This document shows positions 1 through 6,283 of a stretch of 13,347 nt of DNA, in pieces. The notes under the pieces were generated by a model. The model was given only the letters and a program-made list of their open reading frames with translations, was not told the DNA's origin and did no database searches. Within the stretch, counting starts at the first letter, position 1; each line of letters starts with the position of its first letter. This stretch comes from Methylococcaceae bacterium (GTDB taxonomy: Bacteria; Pseudomonadota; Gammaproteobacteria; Methylococcales; Methylomonadaceae): assembly GCA_030699345.1 (NCBI GenBank), contig JAUYMX010000460.1, forward strand, positions 1 to 13,347, read 5' to 3'. The translations under genes were made by a program, and so were the position numbers.

Positions 1-132
1 TTGGCAGCGTTCGCATATCGATTCAACCGGCGCTTCCAACTCGATACACTGCCAACCAGGCTACTGGTCGCGGCCGTTGCCATTGGGCCTCGTCCGGCTG
101 AATGGCTTCGGTTAGCTGAAGCATCTAGCTAA
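1..132 (+). CDS. C-terminal end of an IS1595-family (ISXO2-like) transposase, 5' part outside window
   Basis: Frame 1 is open from the window edge to TAA at 130-132 and gives 43 residues. They begin LAAFAYRFNRRF and end in a PRPAEWLRLAEASS tail. The YRFNRRF motif followed by a short PRP...L..AEAS tail is the usual C-terminus of IS1595-family DDE transposases, which move the element by cut-and-paste or copy-paste. The catalytic core is outside the window, so I cannot say whether the gene is intact. The stop lies only 10 bases from the zorD stop on the other strand, so the two genes converge. I see no terminal inverted repeat between them, which suggests this end of the element is truncated. 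The family call comes from the tail motif only. Confidence 0.7.
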   Translation: MAAFAYRFNRRFQLDTLPTRLLVAAVAIGPRPAEWLRLAEASS

Positions 133-142
133 TCAAGAAAAA

Positions 143-3100
143 TTATTGATTAAAAGCTTCACCACCTTCGGGAGCACCAAGATCACTAAATTCAGAAGAT
201 GAGAGGTCGCCACAGCCGTTTAACATGTCATCGGAAAGGGCTCTTTTCCTGCTTAACAATTTGTCGAGTTTCATATCAAAGGTAACAAATTCAGCAGTTA
301 TTACAGGGTAATAGACATAAACATCCTTTGTTTGACCAATTCGATATGCTCTGTCGGTTGCTTGGTCTTCTTTAGCAGGGTTCCAGGTGCGAGTGTAGTG
401 AATGACATGATTTGCCGCCTGGATGTTAACGCCAAAGCCAACAGCTAGCGGGGAAAGAATAATAACGCCAAACCCTGGCTTCTCCTGAAAAGTCCTAATT
501 CGTTTTTGCCTACTATTAGTTGCCGATGCTGCCGCCGATGTAGAGCCGTTAATAATGTCGGGCAACACCTTAAAACGTTCAGCAATATAACGCTGAAGTT
601 GCCGTTGTAGATCAAGAAACTCTACAAATACGATCACTTTATCGTTTCGCTGCCGAATATCGACTAATAATTCTAAAAGCCATTTTAACTTTGGGGATTT
701 AATTTCTCTTTCTGATAGCGGTTCATCAAGTGCGGCTTTAGCGCCAACGGGATACGGACTTGTGCAAAGTTGTCGTAAATATTGAATCAGCCCTAAGTGA
801 TTTTTTATGACACTATCGTTTTGTTTTGCCTGATAGGCTTGAATAACCTGTCGATATAAATCTCGCTGATAAGTTGACAGCGGTAACATGCGACAACTCT
901 CAACTTCGATTTTACTGGGGAGATCTTTCGCCACTTGTGCTTTAGTTCGCCTAAGCGTTTGCGGCTCAATCAATGCCCTTAACTCATTAACGCGGGCATT
1001 TTCTTCTTCTGTTTTAGCTTCAATAGGTCGGCGATAGCGTGAGCCAAAATCATTTAAAGCCCCCAACAGTCCAGGCTGAATAAAGTCAAACAGGCACCAT
1101 AAATCAGCCAGTGAATTTTCTACAGGGGTTCCTGTGCATGCAATTTTTAACCGAACATTTTGCTTTTTAGCTGAGCGGGTCACCAGCGCGTTGGGGTTTT
1201 TAATTTTCTGGGCTTCATCACAAACCATAATTGACCAATGCTGAGAGGCTAAAGAAAGCTCTAAATCTCGCAAGGTTTCATAGGTGGTTAAGACCACCTT
1301 GGCGTTTCCTAACCAATTTGGAACTAAGAATTTAACCAATCCCTCGCGTACTAATTGAGGGTCAATTTCTGAGCGGTCAAGCTTTTGATCCTTTAACTGA
1401 TTGCCGTATAACATCAAGACAGACATAGCCTGAGGCTTAAAAAACTTGTCTATCTCTTCTTGCCAGTTTTCCAGTAACGATACTGGAGCCACAATCAGGA
1501 TAGGATTTATATTTGGTTCTTCTTCAATGCAACGTGCAATAAATGTAAGGATTTGCAGCGTTTTCCCCAAGCCCATGTCATCAGCTAATAATGCGCCTCG
1601 GCAATGTTGTGGCGCATGACACCAAAGATGTTGGAGCCATGCGACGCCTTGTAGTTGATGGTGTTTCAGACTGACAGATTCACGTAAAACACTTGGTAAT
1701 CTAGCCTGACTATCGCTAGGTAACTCCAATGCTTGCTTTCTATTCTCTTGATAATCAACCGTATAAATATTGCTCTTTAGCAATAATGATTGAGATGGCG
1801 CTTTTTGTTGTTTAGTGGAAAACTCGCCTTTTTGTATTTGTTCTTCAGTGGTTTGAATGACTTCCAGAATTTGTTTAGCTTCGGCAACCGACACAGGCTT
1901 ATCAACACCTGGAATAGAAATCACATCTAATTGCTTTTGCTCTGCTTGATCAATAGCTTCCTGAATAGATTCTCTATCGCTATTACTTAATTGAATATTT
2001 ACCGGGGTTGCCGAATTTTCTGGCACAAAAGCCAGGCCAAATTCGATATTGGATGGCACCCAACCGTCTTCGTCAGACTTTCTGGCAATAAACGGTGAAA
2101 CATAGTTTTTTTCAACGCCAATGCCTTCTATGCGCTCAGAGTAACGGCCCAAATTAAAAATATCAGCATAGGCAATACTAATAAGCGGTGTTGGCATCCA
2201 CTCCCAAAGAAGCAGTTTCAGGTTTGCTAATTGGTATTCAGCGTCGCCTAAAATTTCAAGTTCAAAACCTTCCCAGGCCAAGCATTGAAAGCCCGCTTGA
2301 ATATGTCGATCAAAGCGTTTGATAAAACTATCCAGCTCCTTGGTATCAGCAAACGCATAGCGATTGGTTTGTTGACTTGCAGATGATGTAGATTCGATCA
2401 GTAAGCCTACGCCAATAATCTTACCGTTTTCGTCATTCTCAACATCAATAAAAAACTGTTCAAACTCAATGCCGGCAGCTTCCCTTGCTTCTTCAAATTG
2501 AGCTTCATCAATAACGGCGACAGCATCATCCCCCAACGCGGCATAGGGATTTCTAATGAAAACTTCTGCACGTTGCCCTGCCACATAACGCCCCGGCCAG
2601 CGCCGCAACTCCTGCAACACTGAACGTACTTGAGGCGAAACCAGAACTTGAATAATGCCTTGGCCATCTGGAATGTCGTACCGTTCAGGTACAGTGGTGT
2701 ATTTATCAAACGTATCCAGCCATTGCGGAGGAGCCCCATCAAAATCGGGTTCTACTTGGACGGTTTTGTTGCCTACACCGGCTGATTTATGTAAATGCAA
2801 CAGCAATTTTTCTGGCGACAACACTACCGTGCGCTGTAAAAAATCCACCATTGGCACCTTTGCAGAGCAAGCATAACGGCGTATTAAACTCCAAGATTGC
2901 CGATTAACCTGTGGAGTTCGGCTTTCTTGAGGTAGGGAATAAAAAGTACGCACTTCACTAACCAAACGCCAAACTGCTTCTGGTAAAAGGGATTGATGGT
3001 CTTGGTACTGGATAACCGCACCTGTAACCTCAGGTGCTATTTGAAGCTTGTTACCCTGCGGACTAATCCAGTCACTCAATGTAATGCGAAAATCTAAATC

Positions 3101-3463
3101 TTCCAACGATCCTTGACTGGCAAGACTGGGACGTAAATCTGTAAATTCAGGCAACTTCAGTAGTTTGAGTAACTCATTTGAACTATCCGCTTCATCCGCC
3201 AAAAACTTGTAAAGCGAATCCCAGCTCAAAAATAGCTGGTTTTCGAGGGGCGCTAAATGGCCTAATTCCTCAATCTGATTGAGTAAGCTAATGCTGGCTG
3301 AGTCTTGACCAAAACAATGCCATTGGTTAGGCCAATCGGCCAATTCAGGATCAACACCATAATAAATACCATCGTTTTTAAACCGGATAGTCAGGTGATG
3401 AGAAGCCTCTGTAACAATCTGTTGATGACGTACCTTGAATGGCCATAACTTGTTAAATTCCAT
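143..3463 (-). CDS. zorD: ZorD, SNF2-family helicase of type I Zorya defence
   Basis: A 1106-residue protein whose C-terminal half is an SNF2/DEAD-like ATPase. With the chosen start, Walker A (ADDMGLGKT) is near residues 627-635, the DEAQ Walker B box near 749-752, CTGTPVENS near 776-784 and motif VI (TDRAYRIGQT) near 1036-1045. The N-terminal 570 residues carry no motif I know and resemble the regulatory half of ZorD proteins. In type I Zorya, ZorD is the DNA-translocating or degrading effector working with ZorC. I chose the ATG at 3463 because its A is the last base of the zorC stop (TAATG), a typical translational coupling. A GTG five codons upstream (3478) is possible but lies inside zorC. 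All helicase motifs look intact and there is no frameshift. RapA-like helicases of other systems are the alternative, but the zorC neighbour settles the name. Confidence 0.9.
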   Translation of the reverse strand: MEFNKLWPFKVRHQQIVTEASHHLTIRFKNDGIYYGVDPELADWPNQWHCFGQDSASISLLNQIEELGHLAPLENQLFLSWDSLYKFLADEADSSNELLKLLKLPEFTDLRPSLASQGSLEDLDFRITLSDWISPQGNKLQIAPEVTGAVIQYQDHQSLLPEAVWRLVSEVRTFYSLPQESRTPQVNRQSWSLIRRYACSAKVPMVDFLQRTVVLSPEKLLLHLHKSAGVGNKTVQVEPDFDGAPPQWLDTFDKYTTVPERYDIPDGQGIIQVLVSPQVRSVLQELRRWPGRYVAGQRAEVFIRNPYAALGDDAVAVIDEAQFEEAREAAGIEFEQFFIDVENDENGKIIGVGLLIESTSSASQQTNRYAFADTKELDSFIKRFDRHIQAGFQCLAWEGFELEILGDAEYQLANLKLLLWEWMPTPLISIAYADIFNLGRYSERIEGIGVEKNYVSPFIARKSDEDGWVPSNIEFGLAFVPENSATPVNIQLSNSDRESIQEAIDQAEQKQLDVISIPGVDKPVSVAEAKQILEVIQTTEEQIQKGEFSTKQQKAPSQSLLLKSNIYTVDYQENRKQALELPSDSQARLPSVLRESVSLKHHQLQGVAWLQHLWCHAPQHCRGALLADDMGLGKTLQILTFIARCIEEEPNINPILIVAPVSLLENWQEEIDKFFKPQAMSVLMLYGNQLKDQKLDRSEIDPQLVREGLVKFLVPNWLGNAKVVLTTYETLRDLELSLASQHWSIMVCDEAQKIKNPNALVTRSAKKQNVRLKIACTGTPVENSLADLWCLFDFIQPGLLGALNDFGSRYRRPIEAKTEEENARVNELRALIEPQTLRRTKAQVAKDLPSKIEVESCRMLPLSTYQRDLYRQVIQAYQAKQNDSVIKNHLGLIQYLRQLCTSPYPVGAKAALDEPLSEREIKSPKLKWLLELLVDIRQRNDKVIVFVEFLDLQRQLQRYIAERFKVLPDIINGSTSAAASATNSRQKRIRTFQEKPGFGVIILSPLAVGFGVNIQAANHVIHYTRTWNPAKEDQATDRAYRIGQTKDVYVYYPVITAEFVTFDMKLDKLLSRKRALSDDMLNGCGDLSSSEFSDLGAPEGGEAFNQ

Positions 3464-5148
3464 TATTCCAGCCACCAACCCCGGCCTTCTTTATATCGAA
3501 AACCTACACTTTTTAGCAACGAGGCTGCCGATTCGTGAGTTTCAGAAGCACGTACCCAAAATGCTCCGCCTTTGTCTCTATGATCATCAAAATGCAAGTT
3601 TTGTGAAATGCAGAACTCTTGTAACTGCTTAATGTCAAAAGCATTAGTCTGCTGATTGTGGCTAGGTATTGATTGAACTGTTGGCTTTACAGAAGTAACT
3701 GACGGGTTCGAAATATGAGAAGCTACGATTGATGAAATCGGTTTAGGTTTGTTTTCGTCAGGGATTGCATTGGCGTGATAACGTAGAAAACTAGCAAACT
3801 TCCATTGCCAACCTTCATGGTGTATCAATGTTTCTCTATGTCCTGGGTGTTCATCATTTTTTAGTCCTTTCCTGGTGCCGAGTACCGATTTTTGCCCATA
3901 TTGGAAAGGCAAATTATCCGCCAGAAACACGTGGCAAGCGCTATTTGATTTACCAAATTCGATGAACAAATATCCACCGATACGCATCAGAAATGCGTTG
4001 TCTTGATTATAAGTTCCGCCTTTCAGTTCCATATAGCGCCCAGCCATATTTTGTCGTATACGTTTGTAATCGGGTTTGATGCTGTAAAGACTGTGTTCTC
4101 CCAATGCCAACCAAATGTCATCAATCGCCTCGGCGTATTTGAGCCAAAACTCCATTCGCTGCCGATCGGCTTGGCCGTTAGCCTGCAATAACTCAAAAAA
4201 ATCTTGGATAGTGCGCCGTTTCAGCCACAAACTCACCATGTCAGTGGCTGCCTCACCAATCTGGCCATGCCACATTGGTTTATTAGCTTCCAACCAAGGG
4301 CTTTTCCATTCCCTTAATGCAGCTTCTCGAAGTGTATGGTGTTCAGTATGAACTTTACAGGCTACATAGCGTCTAAGTAACAGGGAAAGACCCGTTGTGA
4401 TTAACAATGAATGTTGTTCCAGAAGTTTCACCAAGGGCAGCACTTGCAACACAAACTCCGGATCATTCAATGTCGTTGCCGCTTGAACCTGAGCCAGTAT
4501 CAACTCATTCATCACCCAAGTATCGTCATCAACTCCCAACCGATCCTTAAGCTCCTCAATAACCGACATATCACCTGCCAGCATGGCCTTGCCATAAGGC
4601 TTGCAAGGGTTATCAGCAAGCAGGTTCCTGTGTTCGTAAAGAGCTTGTGACCATTCCATTACCGGCTTTTGTTTATTTAAAGCCTTGCAGTGTTGGGCCA
4701 AAAATTCCCGTAACGCCAACCAGTTTTTACGGCCATTAATATCGTCAGTCTGCAGACCCCGATAACGGAAATATCCTTTCAGCAAACCCTGATAACAGCG
4801 CCGAAACTTGCGCGGTTCTGGTTGTAAAAGTTCGACTTCTTTAAGTAGCTTAGCGAACAAAGTTTTATGTTCAATAACTCGAGTTAATGGCGCACCGTAA
4901 GGTGACGATACGCCAAAGCAAACGTGTTTAATGTCTCGATAAGTGAGTAAATGATGGTTTTTTAGATAACCAATCACCGCTGTCGCAATCCCTTGCTGAT
5001 CACCCGCACCTCTTGAAATGTCGCCATACTCAGCCTTTAAGCATTGCGTAGTTCTGGCCATCTCTGCTGATAAATCTGGGATAGGCGAAGCTAGCGCTTC
5101 GGCATTGATTTGCAGCAAACGGTGTCGAAAGGTCGCAATTGAATTCAT
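3463..5148 (-). CDS. zorC: ZorC, EH-signature protein of type I Zorya defence
   Basis: A 561-residue soluble protein. The central region holds the EH-signature type core: a conserved glutamate in LFIEFGKS (Glu397) and histidines in RETLIHHEGW (His443/His444). This is the Glu/His pair that names the family and is needed for defence in the E. coli system. A variable linker at about 465-505 is followed by a small C-terminal module (about 505-561) ending GFRYKEGRGWWLE, which looks like a separate small domain. ZorC is thought to bind DNA and work with ZorD after ZorAB signalling; its biochemistry is incompletely known. The ATG at 5148 overlaps the TGA of an upstream relic frame (ATGA), with a weak GGGA about 8 bases before it. 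The stop overlaps the zorD start. It is separated from zorB by about 3 kb, unlike the usual contiguous zorABCD order. Confidence 0.88.
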   Translation of the reverse strand: MNSIATFRHRLLQINAEALASPIPDLSAEMARTTQCLKAEYGDISRGAGDQQGIATAVIGYLKNHHLLTYRDIKHVCFGVSSPYGAPLTRVIEHKTLFAKLLKEVELLQPEPRKFRRCYQGLLKGYFRYRGLQTDDINGRKNWLALREFLAQHCKALNKQKPVMEWSQALYEHRNLLADNPCKPYGKAMLAGDMSVIEELKDRLGVDDDTWVMNELILAQVQAATTLNDPEFVLQVLPLVKLLEQHSLLITTGLSLLLRRYVACKVHTEHHTLREAALREWKSPWLEANKPMWHGQIGEAATDMVSLWLKRRTIQDFFELLQANGQADRQRMEFWLKYAEAIDDIWLALGEHSLYSIKPDYKRIRQNMAGRYMELKGGTYNQDNAFLMRIGGYLFIEFGKSNSACHVFLADNLPFQYGQKSVLGTRKGLKNDEHPGHRETLIHHEGWQWKFASFLRYHANAIPDENKPKPISSIVASHISNPSVTSVKPTVQSIPSHNQQTNAFDIKQLQEFCISQNLHFDDHRDKGGAFWVRASETHESAASLLKSVGFRYKEGRGWWLE

Positions 5149-5222
5149 ACATGCATTCCCAAGCTATTGCTTTCGCTTCGCTGCTGGTAGGTGGATTTGC
5201 TAACAAAATCATCGCTGATTGT
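5145..5222 (-). pseudogene. relic of a VapB-type antitoxin C-terminus
   Basis: In the frame ending TGA at 5145-5147 the translation contains TISDDF, then QQRSESNSL and a short tail. It lines up without gaps with the last 21 residues of the orphan VapB at 5954-6187 (TVSDDF...QQRERDSL). By hand count about 44 of 66 aligned bases match. No N-terminal part is present: upstream the frame runs into the end of the PIN toxin gene. The stop overlaps the zorC ATG. I read it as the remains of a second, diverged antitoxin gene. Chance similarity is possible over so short a stretch, but an in-frame match with equal length makes that less likely. Confidence 0.5.
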
Positions 5223-5235
5223 TGTATCAGCAAGA

Positions 5236-5643
5236 TTAGGCGGGGATTTCACAAACAGGAGTAAGCTTAAGGCTTTGGGCGCGACGTGCAAATTTACGGT
5301 CATCGAAGGTCAAAAAGGCACTGCAAGCCCCGGAAGCGGCCAAATGTAGAGCATCTGGAAACTCAAGTCCGGCACGACACCAGGTGATGGCAGTTCTGAG
5401 CGAAAGCTCATCTTCAATCGTGATATTCGGCAAGTCTTGCAGATGTTCAAACACAGTCATGACTTGCTCAGCCGGAAAACGAAATTTTTCGGCTTGGGTC
5501 AATACCCAGAAAAACTCAAGCAACACCGTTTTCGTCACGAACAGCTCAGGTTCGTCACTGAAAATGCGCAAAGCAAGGGGCGATTGCAGTGCGTCATCTT
5601 GCGCATAGTAGCGCACCAAAATATTGGTATCGACCGACTTCAC
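5236..5643 (-). CDS. vapC: PIN-domain toxin (VapC-like ribonuclease)
   Basis: A 135-residue PIN domain, the normal VapC size. The acidic metal-binding residues are visible: Asp5 in SVDTNILVR, Glu43 in LLEFFWVL, Asp97 in EFPDALHLA and Asp114/Asp115 in LTFDDRKFA. Toxins of this family are Mg2+-dependent RNases that cut tRNA or other RNA and are held inactive by the cognate antitoxin. The start is GTG at 5643, overlapping the TGA of the upstream antitoxin by four bases (GTGA), so the two are translationally coupled. All key residues are kept, so the toxin should be active. The RNA target cannot be read from the sequence. Confidence 0.88.
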   Translation of the reverse strand: MKSVDTNILVRYYAQDDALQSPLALRIFSDEPELFVTKTVLLEFFWVLTQAEKFRFPAEQVMTVFEHLQDLPNITIEDELSLRTAITWCRAGLEFPDALHLAASGACSAFLTFDDRKFARRAQSLKLTPVCEIPA

Positions 5644-5888
5644 AATGATTGCGCCGCGCCTTTGGCAATGGCAGCGTCCATTTCCTCAAGCGAAACTGCT
5701 GGCCCGGTATAACCTAAAATTTTGGGGCCTTCTTCAACGCGTGATTGTTTGATAGTTTTTTTAACCGGCCGCATAACAATAGCGTCACCTTGGCGCTCAA
5801 AAGCCAATTCGGTGCCGGGTTTTAAGCCCAATGCATGAATTAGATTATCGGGAATGTGGACATCGCCGTATATGGATAGAGTAGGCAT
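5640..5888 (-). CDS. vapB: AbrB/SpoVT-type antitoxin paired with the PIN toxin
   Basis: An 82-residue protein with an N-terminal swapped-hairpin (AbrB/MazE-like) DNA-binding domain. SIYGDVHIPDNLIHALGLKP is followed by GTELAFERQGDAIVMRPVKK (to about residue 44). The C-terminal tail (about 45-82, with a YTGPAVSLEEMDAAIAKGA segment) should wrap the toxin. Such antitoxins neutralise the PIN toxin and repress their own promoter. A GAGAAG element lies about 8 bases before the ATG. The 65-base gap upstream contains ATACATTACGTATAAA on the minus strand, which combines a short ATAC/GTAT inverted repeat with a -10-like TATAAA. It may hold the promoter and operator; no convincing -35 is seen. Confidence 0.82.
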   Translation of the reverse strand: MPTLSIYGDVHIPDNLIHALGLKPGTELAFERQGDAIVMRPVKKTIKQSRVEEGPKILGYTGPAVSLEEMDAAIAKGAAQSL

Positions 5889-5953
5889 TAGGTTCTTCTC
5901 GCAAATAGATTTATTTATACGTAATGTATTATCGAACTTATCAGGTCGGATTG

Positions 5954-6187
5954 TTACAGGCTGTCGCGTTCGCGTTGTTGCTGGTCGGCACGTTCAGTCA
6001 TAAAATCATCACTGACGGTTTGCCCACCCGAAAAGAAACTGTCCCAAGCTGATTCTGCGGGAGCAATAATCCGCTCCAAATCTACTACCCGCAACTCCAC
6101 TTTTTTCACGGAATCGGGAAAACGCATGATGGCAAGTACACCCACGGCCTGACTGAGGTTGTTGGTAAATACGGTACTTGTAGACAT
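5954..6187 (-). CDS. orphan VapB-type antitoxin without an adjacent cognate toxin
   Basis: A 77-residue protein opening STSTVFTNNLSQAV and ending SDDFMTERADQQQRERDSL. It has the layout of VapB antitoxins that usually read TVFTNNRSQAVRLP...RFP, then ERIISP...WDSFF and a basic or acidic tail. Here the RLPK stretch expected after SQAV reads VGVLAIMRFP, so the part of the AbrB-like domain that contacts DNA is altered. No matching VapC follows: the next gene is a different AbrB antitoxin 65 bases downstream. A strong ribosome binding site (AGGAG, 6194-6198 on the plus strand as CTCCT) sits 6 bases before the ATG, so it may still be translated. It may be a decaying half of a TA pair or a solitary anti-toxin. 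Confidence 0.72.
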   Translation of the reverse strand: MSTSTVFTNNLSQAVGVLAIMRFPDSVKKVELRVVDLERIIAPAESAWDSFFSGGQTVSDDFMTERADQQQRERDSL

Positions 6188-6206
6188 TGGCTTCTCCTAT
6201 CGATGC

Positions 6207-6235
6207 TATATCCCATTGGGTACTGAAGAAATCAA
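6207..6235 (-). promoter_or_regulatory. candidate sigma70 promoter for the orphan antitoxin
   Basis: On the minus strand TTGATT (6230-6235) is separated by 17 bases from GATATA (6207-6212), about 20 bases before the antitoxin ATG. It lies in the 96-base gap after the Sel1 gene, so the TA cluster can be transcribed independently of zorAB. This is a by-eye match only. Confidence 0.35.
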
Positions 6236-6283
6236 GGGTATTCCAGGGGGTTTTTTAAATATTATGGTGAGGGGCATTGTTCC

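Noticed and set aside
5030..5233. 67-codon minus-strand ORF overlapping the zorC start
   Set aside because: It runs out of frame through the zorC N-terminus and has no recognisable domain. The meaningful frame here is the VapB relic.
6240..6262. Terminator-like GGGGG followed by TTTTTT on the plus strand
   Set aside because: There is no complementary stem, and no plus-strand gene ends before it.
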